The notes: a model not told the origin generated them from the letters alone. Positions 11,660 through 21,905 are shown, numbered from the stretch's first letter. The stretch: DNA of 64,000 nt from Elephas maximus indicus (GCF_024166365.1 NC_064827.1:10581001-10645000); one strand, 5' to 3'. Made by a program: numbers and translations.

Positions 11660-11785
11660 CTTTTTTTTTTTTTTTTAATAATATTGTATTGTGTTTTCAG
11701 TGAAGGTTTACACAGCAGTTTAGGTTCCCGTTCAACAATTTCTACACAAGCTGTTCAGTGACATCAGTTACACATCAGCTAATCT
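11660..11785 (-). mobile_element. LINE-1 3' end, short
   Basis: Begins with a T-run (antisense poly(A)). Then gtgaaggtttacacagcag, ttaggttcccgttcaaca and gttcagtgacatcagttaca, the same 3' UTR as at 63.3 kb. Only about 120 bp long. Confidence 0.85.
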
Positions 11786-11832
11786 TGAGGAGAGTCAGGG
11801 TAATATCCACCTCTGGCCATAGGATAATGAGC

Positions 11833-11998
11833 CTGATAGGGCTTGTGACACAATGGATAAGAGCTGGGCTGCTAACCAAAAGGTCAGCAATTCAAATCCA
11901 CCAGCTGCTCCTTAGAAACCCTATGGGGCAGTTCTACTCTGTTCTTTCTGTAGGGTCGGTAAGTGTCGGAATTGACTCAACGGCACATAGCAGCAACG
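11833..11998 (+). mobile_element. AfroSINE, short
   Basis: Head degraded (gggcttgtgacacaatgg). The ggctgctaaccaaaaggtcag, ggggcagttctactctgttc and tcggaattgactcaacggca segments are clear. A small insertion (tttctg) lies inside tctgtcctataggg. Confidence 0.9.
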
Positions 11999-11999
11999 G

Positions 12000-12470
12000 C
12001 ATTAGGGCTTGTAGCTGGTAGAGTTGCATGTTCTCAAATGTTAAAAAAGTTTAGGAAGAAAAGTTCTCAGATATTGGGAATAGATTGGGAGGGGCTAAGG
12101 TCCATGCGCACATTTCCTAGAGGGTTCTGAGTCTCGTCACTGAATGTGTTACAAGAAGGCACCTGTGTATCATAGGATGCTAGGCTCCTGAGGAGCCTTT
12201 CAAAGCATCTCATCTCACCCCCTCTCCCTCCATGACGTAGACCAGGAATCTGAGGCTTAGAAAGAAAGCAGACTGACTGCTGCAGGAGCAGAGCTGAGAG
12301 GAGAAACCAGCCCTCATCATTCCACTCCAACATTCCTTCCAATCCTGAAGGAAGAAGGAACAAGGAGATGGGTAGAATTAAGAAAGAAAGGAGGCAAAAG
12401 GAAACAAAAGCAAAGCTAGAGGAAAGAGAAGAGGGTGGAGGGGAGAAAGAAGAGAAGGAAGGGGTCACAG
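12000..12470. other. Unassigned sequence with purine-rich tract
   Basis: A GA-rich run at 12,345-12,465 gives a low-complexity, Ser/Phe-rich open frame on the minus strand (12,067-12,468). I do not regard it as coding. Confidence 0.5.
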
Positions 12471-12471
12471 G

Positions 12472-12985
12472 TTGAATTGTGTCCCCCCAAAATGTGTGCC
12501 AACTTGGCTAGGCCATGATTCCCAGTATTGTGTGATTGTCCACCATTTTGTGATCTGATGTGATTATCCTATGTGTTGTAAATCCTACTTTTATGATGTT
12601 AATGAGGCAGGATTAGAGGCAGTTATGTTAATGAGGCAGGACTCAATCTACAAGACTGGGTTGTATCTAGAGTCAATCTCTTTTGAGATGTAAAAGAGAA
12701 AGGTGAGCAGAGAGACATGAGGCCCACATACCACCAAGAATGAAAACCAGGAAGAAAATGCATCCTTTGGACCCAAGGCCCCTGCTCTGAGAAGCTCCTA
12801 GACCATGGGAAGATTGATGACAAGGACCTTCCCCCAGAACTGACAGAGAGAGAAAGCATTCCCCAGGAGCTGGCCCCTTGAATTTGAACTTCTAGCCTCC
12901 TAGACTGTGAGAGAATAAATTTCTGTGTTAAAGCCATCCACTTGTGGTATTTCTGTTACAGCAGCTCTAGTTAACTAAGACAGAA
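12472..12985 (+). mobile_element. MLT1-type LTR (ERVL-MaLR)
   Basis: Follows the MLT1 order: ggttgaattgtgtcccccca at the start, gatgtgattatcctatg, then cttctagcctcctagactgtg, gagaataaatttctgtg and the end tggtatttctgttacagcag. Sense orientation, non-coding. The gagaataaat block contains the LTR polyadenylation signal. Confidence 0.82.
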
Positions 12986-12989
12986 GGGA

Positions 12990-13570
12990 GGAGGGGATGG
13001 GGTTTTCAAGCCTTTGCTAACCTTAAGACCAAACCTCAGAACATATGGTCTCCAGGGTATGCTGGTCTTCCGAAATTAGCACTTCAAGTTATGTATCGGA
13101 CTCAGCTAGGCAGTGTTTTCTATATGCTTAGAAGAGAAGTTTCTAGAAAGAGAAGGCAATGTAACAGAAAGGCGATCCTGTAGGAACTGCAAATGCTGCT
13201 GGCTTTACTTTCCCACAATTCGGAGGTTTGTCCATGTCTATGGAAGCAATGTCTGCCTCTCATCTGGATCACGAGGGATTTTTTTCTAGTTGGAGAAGAA
13301 ATGGCAGATGAACTGGTGGAAATACCCATAGCTGCCAACGCTCCACAAATTCCCTCAAAGAGCTCCTTCTGAATACTCACTGGACTTCAGTTTGCTCCCA
13401 AGATATCACTAAAGAAAAAGCTAAATAAGTATTAGCAACTTTAGAGAAACTCAAGCTCCTTCATTTCATAGAAAGGCCCAGAAAGGATTTGTAACCAACC
13501 CAAAGTCCCACGCTAAAGAATGTATCAGTGATTTCATGTGGTGTAACAACTATCCTAAAACTTAGTGGAT
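12990..13570. other. Unique sequence
   Basis: No gene or clear repeat recognised. The part from about 13,535 may be the edge of an old repeat (taaaacttagtggatgagat). Confidence 0.45.
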
Positions 13571-13623
13571 GAGATAGTTCCCCAAGATGGTGGCCATCAA
13601 GCCCTTCCATTCCTGTACATACA

Positions 13624-13829
13624 TGTTGTTGTTGTTAGGTGCCATGGAGTCTATTCTGACTCATAGCAACCCCATGTGTTACAGAGTAGAACTGTCCCCA
13701 TAGAGTTTTCTAGGTTGTAATCTTTAAGAAGCAGATTGCCAGGTCTTTCTCCAGTGGAGACACTTGGATGGGTTTGAACAACCAAACTTTTGGTTAACAG
13801 CTGAGTGTTCAACCGTTGTGCAACCAGGG
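13624..13829 (-). mobile_element. AfroSINE, long
   Basis: Antisense tail (aggtgccatggagtctattc) through taatctttaagaagcagatt to a head ending caaccagggc. Inserted in the same old repeat as the nested pair that follows. Confidence 0.9.
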
Positions 13830-13854
13830 CATACATACTGAAAAAAGAAAAGAA

Positions 13855-14281
13855 AACCAAATCCGTTGCCATCGAGTTGATTCTAACTCATAGCAACCCT
13901 ACAGAGCAGAGTAGAACTGCCCCATACGGTTTCCAGGGCTGTAACTGCTACAGAGAGGAGCCCTGGTGGCACAGTGGTTAAGCGTTTGGCTGCTAACCAC
14001 AAGGTTGGCAGTTCGAACCCACTAGCAGCTCCAAGGGCGAGAGATATGGTAGTCTGCTTCCATAAAGATTACAGCCTTGGAAACCCTATGGGGCATTTCT
14101 ACTCTGTTCTATAGGGTCACTATAAGTCATAATCAACCCAACGGCAATGGATTTGGTTTTTTGTTTTAATCTTTACAGAAGCAGCCTCCCACATCTTTCT
14201 CCCACAGGGTGGCTGGTAGGTTCAAACAGCTGAACTTTCGGTTAGCAGACGAGTGCTTAACCACTGTACCACCGGGGCTCC
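13855..14281 (-). mobile_element. AfroSINE interrupted by another AfroSINE
   Basis: The antisense copy starts at gttgccatcgagttgattc and runs to about 13,955. It resumes at 14,168 (aatctttacagaagcag) and ends at the head accaccggggctcct. The interruption is the sense copy at 13,956-14,167. The two flanking 13-mers (13,943-13,955 and 14,168-14,180) match at 8 of 13 bases and look like a degraded TSD. Confidence 0.9.
13956..14167 (+). mobile_element. AfroSINE, long, nested
   Basis: Complete: aggagccctggtggcacagt, gagagatatggtagtctgct, ggggcatttctactctgttc, tail ending in atttggttttttgtttt. Younger than its antisense host. Confidence 0.93.
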
Positions 14282-14282
14282 T

Positions 14283-14650
14283 CAAATCAAAAGGTGGAGC
14301 CTATTCCCCCCTCCTTGAATCTGGTTGGCCTTGTGACTTGCTTTGACCTGTGGAATGAAGCTGAAGAACATTCTGGAACTCCCAAGTTCAGTCCTTAAGA
14401 TCACTGGCTGTTTCCAGTTTCTCCCTCTTGGGAGCCAGCTACCATGCTAGAAGTCTGACTTCCCTGTGACCACTAGCCATGAGGAGAGAGTGGTCACGTG
14501 GAAGAAGACTGAGGTGCCAGGCACGTGAGTGAGACCTTCTTGGACTTCCAGCCCCACCTTCCAGCCCTAGCCCAGCCCAACGGCCAGCTGAAGCAGCCCA
14601 ACGGTCACAGAATGATAAGAAATAGCAAATGGTTACTGCTTTTGGCTACT
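14283..14650 (+). mobile_element. Old mammalian interspersed repeat (L1M-like 3' end)
   Basis: Order ggtggagcctattcccc, ggccttgtgacttgctttgacc, tttctccctcttggga, ...gtgagtgagaccttcttgga fits a mammal-wide repeat. Its left part may be 13,570-13,623, split by the SINE cluster. Family name uncertain. Confidence 0.5.
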
Positions 14651-14654
14651 ATAA

Positions 14655-15250
14655 GGGATTAAACTACTTCCCCCAAAATAAGTATGTTGAAATTTTAACC
14701 CATGTATGCTTGGTAAAGTAGAGGGTCAGCAAAAAAGAGGAAGACTCTCAACGAGATGGATTGACACAGATGGATTGACAAGCATAGCAACTATTATGGG
14801 GATAGCACAGGACTGGACAGTGCTTCGTTCTCTTGTACATGGGGTCACTATGAGTTGGAAGTGACTTGACGGCACCTAACAACACCACCCATAAATATAA
14901 CTGTGTTTGGAAATAACAGTTTTCTTTCATTATGTTAATAAGATCATACCTGAGCAGGATAAGTCCTAAACCTAATCCCTTCTGAGTTATAAAAAGAACA
15001 GAATAGACACAGAGACACTCACAGCAGAAGGGGAAGACAGACGAAAGAGACAGGTATGTTTACAAGCCTAGGAACGCCAAGGATTGCTGGCAGCTACTAG
15101 AAGTTCAAATAGACAAGGAAAGCCCTGCCCCCTAGAGTGATGTCCTGAATTTGGACTTCTAGCTTCCTGAACTGTGAAGAAGTAAATTCCTGGTCTTTAA
15201 AGCCACCCACTTATGGAATTTGTGTAACGGCAGCATTAGGTAACTAAGAA
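14655..15250 (+). mobile_element. MLT1-type LTR, split by an RTE fragment
   Basis: Starts ctacttcccccaaaataag and is interrupted by RTE sequence at about 14,703-14,887. It continues from ataaatataactgtgtttgg through tttggacttctagcttcctg and aagccacccacttatgg to ggcagcattaggtaactaag. Confidence 0.8.
14703..14890 (+). mobile_element. RTE/BovB-type LINE, extreme 3' end
   Basis: Encodes the RTE C-terminal motif Met-Leu-Gly-Lys-Val-Glu-Gly, then a basic stretch and Arg-Trp-Ile-Asp, at 14,706-14,765. It ends in catggggtcactatgagttg and ggcacctaacaaca. The tail is nearly the AfroSINE tail, which supports the SINE/LINE partnership. Confidence 0.85.
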
Positions 15251-15289
15251 GATACTGAGTTATGCAACAGCAGGTAACTGAAGCTATGG

Positions 15290-15745
15290 CTTAAATCAAG
15301 TACCATTTATTATTTCTCACAAGCCCATGGGCCAGCTGGGCGATTCTGCAGATCAGGACCACGCATGGCCGGTCTCAGCTAGATTTGCTTGTGTGTCTGT
15401 AGTCAATCCAGGGCTGGCTGGTCAAGGATGGCCAGGCTGTGATGACTCGGCTCGACTCGACTCTGCTCTGCTCTGCAAGAGCTTTCATAGTCCAGCAGAC
15501 TTGTTCTCTTGGCAATGGCAAATTCCAAGAGCAGAAGAAGAAGAAACGCACACAATTTTTTAAGACTTCATTTGCATCCAGTTTGCAATTGTTCCATTGA
15601 GAGAATAAATTGTACAGTTGAGCCCAGAGTCAGGGAGGGAGGGGACCACAAAGTTAGAGGAAAAAATTTGGAGAAAGGGAGGCCATTATTTGGAGCCATT
15701 AGTACTACACATCTACCACAAGGAACGTATGCTTGTTTCTCACAA
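15290..15745 (-). mobile_element. Old mammalian interspersed repeat, family unassigned
   Basis: The order taccatttattatttctcac, ggccagctgggcgattctgc, ggctggctggtcaaggatgg, cagcagacttgttctc, aattccaagagcagaag is familiar from many mammalian genomes. Orientation is inferred from the T-rich left edge. Confidence 0.45.
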
Positions 15746-15762
15746 TAAACAAACAAACAAAA

Positions 15763-15957
15763 AAAGGTGCCATCGAGTTGACTCGAACTTTGGCGACCCC
15801 ACGTGTGTCAGAGTAGAACCATGCTCCAGAGGGTTTTCAATGGCTGAGAAGTAGATCACCAGGCTCTTCTTTTAGGGCACCTCTGGGGGGACTTGAACTT
15901 CCAGCCTTTTGGTTAGCAGCCAAGTGCATTCAGCCGTTTGCATCATGCAGTGACTCC
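15763..15957 (-). mobile_element. AfroSINE, older type
   Basis: Antisense: tgccatcgagttgactcgaa, gtgtgtcagagtagaacc, gggcacctctgggggg and the head catgcagtgactcc. A short A-rich run precedes it. Confidence 0.88.
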
Positions 15958-15959
15958 TT

Positions 15960-16220
15960 TCTCAGCAAACCCCAGAAGAGGGGTATTAAGATTCTGCTCT
16001 CAAATCGGGAGTCAGTTGGAGAAACTGCATTTGAAATTAAGTAAAATAATTAGATGTGTGTTTTCTGATTTTTAAATAGGTTTCCGGGTTCTTTGGCCAA
16101 GTCACTATTGTTGGGGATATTAATGTTTTATTTCCAATAGAGGACGACTTTCTCAAATTCCTGCTGATAGATTTAGAAAGAGGATTGGCAGAGAAATCAG
16201 GTCTCTGGTTCCATTAATTA
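15960..16220. other. Unique sequence
   Basis: Nothing recognised. Confidence 0.5.
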
Positions 16221-16224
16221 ATTC

Positions 16225-16497
16225 ACAGAAATGACACATCTGGGTTCGATTCCTGGCCAGTGTACCTCACATGCAGGTACCACCTGTCTGTCCTCAGAGG
16301 CTTGTGTGTTGCTGTGATGCTGAACAGGTTTCAGCGGAGCTTCGAGACTTAGGTGGACTAGGAAGGAAGGTCTGGTGACCTGCTTCCAAAAATCAGCCCA
16401 GGAAAACCCCGTGGATCACAGCGGTCTAATCCTGTTGTGCGTGGGGGTAGCCACGGATCAAGGGTGACTTGACAACAGCTAGCAACAACCGTGAGGC
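16225..16497 (+). mobile_element. tRNA-Gly-headed SINE with RTE-derived body
   Basis: Keeps the B-box part of a tRNA-Gly-like head (gggttcgattcctggccagt) followed by gtacctcacatgcag. The body is acaggtttcagcggagcttc, ggaaggaaggtctgg, ccccgtggatcacagcgg. The A-box half of the head is lost. Compare 56.4 and 59.4 kb. Confidence 0.8.
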
Positions 16498-16755
16498 AAT
16501 CTTAAAGCTCTCAGTAGAGTTCCTTACATTCCTGTTGAGCGGAGTTAGTTCTCTAACTAGCCAGGGGGCAGTCAGCTTTGTGACTTCCCGGTAGAAAGCT
16601 GAGGCTGTTTGCTTTGTATTTTACAGAAAGGCATCAGTACCAATCTCGTAATGGGAAGGGCGTTTATTTATATGGAATGTGGGTGGCCACTTCTGGTCTC
16701 TTGTGATTCCATCTGAGTTGGGTTTTCTCTGTTTTCACCTCCCCTCTATTACCAG
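16498..16755. other. Unique sequence
   Basis: Nothing recognised. Confidence 0.5.
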
Positions 16756-16756
16756 A

Positions 16757-16971
16757 AAGGAGCCCTCATGGTACGTGGTTAAGTGCTTGGCTGCCAACTG
16801 AAATGTCAGCGGTTTGAACCCACCAGCTTCTCTGAGAGAGGAAAGGATCATCTGTGCTCTTCTCCTGTAAAGATTACAGCCTTGGAAATCTTATGGGGCA
16901 CTTCTACTCTGCCTACAGGGCTGCTATGAGTCGGAACCGACTCAACGGCAACAGGTCTGGTTTGGTTTTGG
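16757..16971 (+). mobile_element. AfroSINE, long
   Basis: Head ggagccctcatggtacgtgg; middle block diverged (gagaggaaaggatcatctg); tail tgagtcggaaccgactcaac followed by ggtctggtttggttttgg. Confidence 0.92.
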
Positions 16972-17018
16972 GCTACCAGAACATATGAGCACTGACTTTG
17001 CATTTTCACTTACCACTT

Positions 17019-17197
17019 TTGTTGTTGTTGGGTGCAGCCAAGCGACCTGTGTGACAGAGTAGAACTGCCTGCCCCAATGGCTTTCCTAGGCTGTAATCTT
17101 TACAGGAGCAGATCACCAGGTCTTTCTCCCGCAGCTCTGCTGGGTGGGTTTGAACCACCAACCTTTGCACTTAGCCTTTGTGCCACCAGGGCTCTCA
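17019..17197 (-). mobile_element. AfroSINE, long, with small deletions
   Basis: Antisense tail shortened (gttgttgttgggtgcagcc). Then cctgtgtgacagagtagaac, gtaatctttacaggagcag and the head gccaccagggctctc. A piece of the B-box region (tttggttagc) is missing. Confidence 0.88.
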
Positions 17198-17439
17198 CTT
17201 AACACTGATTCCCTGGAAAGCAGGCTGTTTCCACTCCTTGGATTTAAGGGCAGGAATCTGAGGAAACAGGGATCACCACCCCAGAGCCCATCTGCCCACC
17301 ACTTCCCGTGGTGCAATGCTGCCCCCTGGATGATGTTTCACAAGGCAGAAGCAGGTTCTCTGATCTGCTCCTCCTCCCTCCACCATTCCTCTATCCACCC
17401 CAACTTCATTCTTGAACCGTGTTAATCCAGCAATAAATC

Positions 17440-17570
17440 CATCATTTATTGCTCAGGAATTGGGAGTCGAGGAATTTGGGTTCTGGTCCTTGGGCCACTT
17501 AACATCTTCGCGTCTGAAGCTTCTCATCTGTAAACTGAGCAAGCTGGGCCAGCTGTGTATTCCAGCTCTG
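17440..17570 (+). mobile_element. MIR element
   Basis: Core phrases ggaatttgggttctggtcc and cttctcatctgtaaactgag fit MIR in sense orientation. Confidence 0.6.
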
Positions 17571-17767
17571 AGCCTAAGATGTCAGGACAAAACCAGAGGC
17601 AAGTCACAGGGTCCTCAACGAGTGATGACCTCAAACTCCAAGACATGGCCAGACACGTCTGGAAGAAGTAGGCTGGGGAAGAAGATAAAGAATAGTTGAT
17701 ATTTGTATTACCAAGGAGTTACCGAGCTCTATTCCAGGCTATTGACAGCATTGGGTGGGTGGTGTAT

Positions 17768-17827
17768 TCCAGCCTATAGGGTCGCTATGAGTCGGAATCG
17801 ACTCGACGGCGATGGGTTTTTTGTTTT
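17768..17827 (+). mobile_element. AfroSINE tail fragment
   Basis: Near-perfect 3' tail only: tatagggtcgctatgagtcg, gaatcgactcgacggc, gggttttttgtttt. Probably a 5'-truncated insertion. Confidence 0.85.
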
Positions 17828-18002
17828 AATTCCATTTAATATTCCACATTAAACTATCACAAACTCACATAAGGTGGGACAGTGGGGGTGAGGGGAGGTA
17901 CAAAGAGCTTTCAAAACTTAGAGGAGGTGTTTATTTGCAGAGAAATGAGAAATTCATTTTGGCTCACCAAGTCAGAGATATATGAGTAAGATAAACAAAG
18001 TC

Positions 18003-18412
18003 ACGTTGTAGTCGAGTTGACTCTGACTCATGGCACCCCTATGGGACAGAGTGGAACTGTACTCCATAGGGTTTTCTTTGTTGTAATCTTTATGGAAAGA
18101 GCCCTGCTGGTGCAGTGGTGAAGTGCTTGGCTGCTAACCGAAAGGTTTGCAGTTCAAACCCACCAGCCACTCTGCTGGAGAGAGATGTGGCGGTCTGCTC
18201 CCATAAAGATTACAGCACTGTAAACACTGCGGGGCAGTTCTGCTTGGTCCTACAGGGTTGCTATGAATTGGAATACACTCAACGGCAATGGGTTTGGTTT
18301 TGGAATCTTTATGGAAGACTGCCCGGCCTTTCTTCCGAGGTGCCAGTGAGTGGGTTCCAACCACCAATCTTCAAGTACAATGCAAACCATTTATGCCATC
18401 CAGGGATATCTG
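18003..18412 (-). mobile_element. AfroSINE interrupted by another AfroSINE
   Basis: Antisense copy: tail gtagtcgagttgactctgac, resuming after the insert with ggcctttcttccgagg and a diverged head. The insert is flanked by a perfect 13-bp TSD (aatctttatggaa at 18,085-18,097 and 18,304-18,316). Confidence 0.93.
18098..18303 (+). mobile_element. AfroSINE, long, nested, with TSD
   Basis: Full-length sense copy from agagccctgctggtgcagtg to gtttggttttgg. The TSD shows a complete, datable insertion into the older antisense copy. Confidence 0.95.
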
Positions 18413-18945
18413 AGGATAACAGCCAGGAAATGCTGGCCCTCCTTGGGTAGAAAATATCCCATGCTTTCCATCAGCATTTGCTTTTTAAAGATGAGGGTAA
18501 GGTGGAAGGAAGTGATGAGGCTGATGAGGCAGCTTGCTTCTATTCAGCAGGGAGAGATCTCTTACCTTATCTTTTCGGTTTCTATTAAGTAAATTTGGTC
18601 ATAACCTCCATGACAGCTTTTCCCAAAGGAATCCTACAGATCTGGTCCGCACCCACCCAGCCAGCATCTTACCCTGATCCCCTGTGAGGTAACAAGCGTG
18701 CCCCAACCCACTCAGTGCCAGCAGATGGACTTGGCCCCCGCTCCCATCACAGTCCACTTGAAGCCCCCTATCCTTCTCTCCCTTAAGACTCCCTCTGCCC
18801 GGACTACCCCTACCTGTTGGGTAGGTCTTACTTCCTGGGAACACCTGCTGTCCCGGAAAGGGGAGAAACCGTTGCCTTGGAATCCTGGCCTGTCCCTTTC
18901 TGGCGAAAGTGGGCGTCTATGCGGGTTTCTCCCGCAAGCAGAGTC
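18413..18945. other. Unique sequence upstream of the CpG island
   Basis: G+C content rises towards the right. No repeat recognised. It could hold proximal regulatory sequence for the promoter at 19 kb. Confidence 0.5.
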
Positions 18946-19231
18946 CAGCCGGCAGCGACCAGGCGTGGCCGAGTTCTGTGGCCAGTGGAAGGGGAAATCC
19001 TATCCAAACACAGCCCTGCTCCGGGGGCATTCAAGACCGAGGACGGCTGGGGGCCTTGGCCAGCCCTGGAGTCTTGCACAACCCAGCCCCTCCCCGCTCG
19101 GCGTCCTGGGCCCGCGGCTGCGAGATAGGGCGCCGTGTCCCCCTGCAGCGACGCCGGCGCCCAGGCCGCCTGCAGCCGAGCTCCCGCCGCTGCTGCAAAC
19201 TGGCCGGGCCTCCCCGCGGGCGCGGGCCGGG

Positions 19232-19348
19232 CGGGGGCGGAGAGAGGGCCGAGCCGGCAGCGGGCGGGGCCTGAGCGGGGGCCGCGCCGCGCCGCTCTCT
19301 GCGCCTGGCTGTCCTGGGCGCGCACTGCGCCCGGCCTGCGCCCCGCCC
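19232..19348 (+). promoter_or_regulatory. Cluster of GC boxes (Sp/KLF-type sites)
   Basis: Motifs gcgggggcgg (19,231-19,240), gggcggggc (19,262-19,270) and, inverted, ccccgccc (19,341-19,348). Such boxes commonly set the start in TATA-less promoters. Transcription may therefore begin around 19,270-19,450; this is inference. Confidence 0.6.
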
Positions 19349-19682
19349 GCCCGCCTGCCCGCCGCTGCCCCGACCCCGGCCCCGCGCCCAGCCAGGCCGC
19401 GCCGGCGTGGAGAGCGGCGTGGGCTCGGTGGCGCTCGCTGCTCGGGCGGCCGGAGGACGCGGAGGACGGGGACGCGGGGCCACGCTCGCCGCGACGCGCA
19501 GTGCACACGCACTCTGCGCGCCCCCGCCGGCAGGCGCGCCCGGCGAGTTTGGCCCGCTGCTCGGGCCCGTCACCTGCCCGCCCGGCTCTCTCTTCGCCCC
19601 GGGGACGCAGCGACATCCCGGCAACTTGCAGACTGTGGCGCAACTGGTCTCGTAGCGGAGGCGCCCGCAGGCTGCCAGGGAG
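19300..19682 (+). other. Probable untranslated first exon
   Basis: The 3' boundary is set by a strong donor at 19,683. The 5' boundary is a guess from the GC boxes. No ATG occurs on the + strand between 18,919 and 19,682, so the exon should be entirely 5' UTR with translation starting in a later exon beyond this window. I did not recognise the gene. Confidence 0.6.
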
Positions 19683-19688
19683 GTAAGT
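19680..19688 (+). other. 5' splice site
   Basis: GAG|GTAAGT closely matches the mammalian U1-complementary consensus MAG|GTRAGT. It sits at the 3' side of the CpG island, as expected for exon 1. Confidence 0.7.
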
Positions 19689-20059
19689 TTCCTGCGCGCC
19701 CCCGGCCCTCCTCCCTCGACCCGCGGGTGGCCTCGGGGTCCTGCGACCCTGGTGCCTCCTGGCCCTCTCGCCACCCTCCCACCTTGCTTGTCCGCGTCGT
19801 TCTGGAAGTGGGATGCAGGGGGCGTACGTGGCTACCGAAGCGGGAACTGTGATCCGTGGGGGCCACGGCTGCGCGCTCCCCGCGGGCACCCACCCGCTCG
19901 CCGCCCCAATCCCCGGGGCCGCAGTGACATTCTGGGATTACTCTGGGATCACTTAAGTCAGAGCCCCTTCACCTTCGCAGGGGGATCTGCAGAGTTGGTC
20001 AGCAGAGAGGGAGGGCTCCCCGCCACCTTCCCCGGGCACTAACAGCGGCGAACTTGTCG

Positions 20060-21355
20060 GCGGCCCTGGGCTCTCCAGAGGGGCTTGCGAGACGCTGTTC
20101 TGGTCGTTTCTGGCGCTGGAGCTGGATTGAACAGGTGCGGTATGGTTCCAGCCTAATGCAGCGACAGACTTGTGCGTCTCCCCTGCCTCTCTCCCCAAGC
20201 CGGGTCAATGTGACGCTTCAACATCTGGTGCGAGGGGTGGGCGCGTGGGGGGCAGTCGGGAGGGAGAGTGCCCGGGTTTGGTGTGCCATGCCAATACCAG
20301 GAATCGCTCAAACAGAAGACAGCAAATGCCTGTTCATCTCTCACCTATGCAGACAAGCATGCTGTCATTCTGATCCCCCTGCCCTCTGGTCCCCGGTGCC
20401 CTTGGCTGGTAGAAATCTGTTCTAGAGAAGTTGTTTGGATAGGCTGATGCATTCTTGCACCTCATCTGCTGAAGTCAGGGCTCAGAATATGGAAATGCCA
20501 GTTACTCAGGTGCTTTGAAGGCAGAGGGTTGCAGACCCAAAATACAAAAACTCCCTCACCCTTGGCTTAGTGACATGCTTCACCAGCTGGAGGTCAATGA
20601 CCCTCGAGGGAAGGACCTCAGAATGTGTTAACCGGGTTCAAGGAGAAGCTATCCGGTAATCAGAACTCCTGAGCTTCCGTTTGAGGGGGACCGCTGCCCC
20701 TCTGGTGGAGAGCGTCCCCCCAGAGACTTCTCCCTCATTCTGAGAAGAGCGGAAGTGTTCTGCAGTTGTTGGGGTGGAGGAAATCCAAAAGGCTGGTTCC
20801 TCGCAACTCCAGCGTGATGAAGTAGAGCCCTGTTCCTGGCAGCTGTCCTCAGAGGGTTTCCCAGCTGACAGGAGACCCTGGAACAAACCTGTCCCAGGGG
20901 AATCCCAGTCAGTGGAATGTTGGGTACGCATGGCGTGTGACCCTGAGCTGAGGGAAGCAGTGCGCTCTGTGTACAGTAATGTGCCTGGAGACTTAGAAGA
21001 ACTGAGGAGAAAGCTGGCAAGTCAGACTGATGTGTTAAGACATCTGACTGGAGAAGGAAAAGCGGCAAGCCCTGAATGATACAATCGCTTAACATTTTTG
21101 TCCAAATTGCAGAGACTACAGAGGTTAGGTAAGAATACCTTATATTTGCATCAATGCCCTCCAATTTGTAAAATGTTGCTCATTGAATCCTGACCGCTTC
21201 TGAAGGAGGCAGGGCAGAGTTAACAACCACAGATTCCACAAAGGAACCTGAAACCCGCAGTTTTGGTGACTTCTCAAGGTAAGGAGTGGCTGGAGATAGG
21301 TCATCAGCCAGGTTCTCCGGCATAACCCAATGCCATTCTGCGTTTGTTCAGTGCT
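20060..21355. other. Unique sequence downstream of the promoter
   Basis: Repeat-poor and moderately G+C-rich to about 21 kb. Short open frames lack any recognisable domain. It may contain intronic regulatory sequence, but no specific site can be named. Confidence 0.5.
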
Positions 21356-21359
21356 TTTC

Positions 21360-21480
21360 AGATGGCCAGACTGCTTCTGCATTTATCGTGGTCTGCACAG
21401 CCTCACTGTGAAATACCGCACACAGCTTACAGGTGAGGAAACCGAGGTTCAGACAAGTGATAAGCGTTTCCCATGGTATC
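21360..21480 (-). mobile_element. MIR element
   Basis: Antisense MIR core: cttacaggtgaggaaaccga, ggttcagacaagtgataag. Confidence 0.6.
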
Positions 21481-21491
21481 GTATCTAATTT

Positions 21492-21905
21492 AGTGGAGTT
21501 TGTTGTTATTAAGTTGCCACTGAAGTCAGCTCTGACTCACGGCTACCTTACGGACAACAAGATGAAACGTTGGCCGGTTCTGCACCATCTTCATGGTGGT
21601 TGGTATGGTCAAGTCTGTTGTTGTGGGCAATGTGTATTTTTAGTGCCTTCTAACCTAGAGGGCTCATCTTCCAGCACTTTATCAGACAATATTCTGTTGC
21701 GCCACGTAGGGTTTTCATCAGCTAATTTTTGGAAGTAGGTTGCCATACCTTTCTTCCTAGTCAGTCTTAGTCCGGAAGCTCCATTGAAACCTGTCCGCCA
21801 TGGGTGATCCTGCTAGTATTTGAAATACTGGTGACATAGCTTCTATCATCGTAGCAACATGCCAGCCACAGTACAGCACACTGGCTGATGGATGGTGGTA
21901 GTGGA
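21492..21905 (-). mobile_element. RTE-derived non-autonomous element
   Basis: Antisense body: gcaccatcttcatggtgg, ttctaacctagagggctc, gtagggttttcatcagc, tcttcctagtcagtcttagt, cctgctagtatttgaaatac, gcaacatgccagccacag. Confidence 0.85.

Larger units (their letters stand above)
18950..19960 (+). promoter_or_regulatory. CpG island promoter
   Basis: A sharply G+C-rich, CpG-dense block of about 1 kb in an otherwise A+T-leaning window, free of repeats. No TATA box or CCAAT box is seen. Direction is inferred as + from the splice donor at 19,683. This is the usual architecture of a broadly expressed mammalian gene start. Bidirectional transcription to the left is possible but not supported by an equally good donor on the other strand. 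The long open frames on both strands here are due to low stop-codon density in CpG-rich DNA. Confidence 0.85.

Noticed and set aside
19808..19818. ATG at 19,813 as a translation start
   Set aside because: It lies downstream of the strong splice donor, so it should be intronic. The frame is short and shows no Kozak or protein support.
18698..19893. Very long overlapping open frames (up to 384 codons) on both strands, rich in Ala, Arg, Pro and Gly
   Set aside because: They lie in the CpG island, where stop codons are rare by composition. They overlap each other in several frames, span the splice donor, and show no domain.
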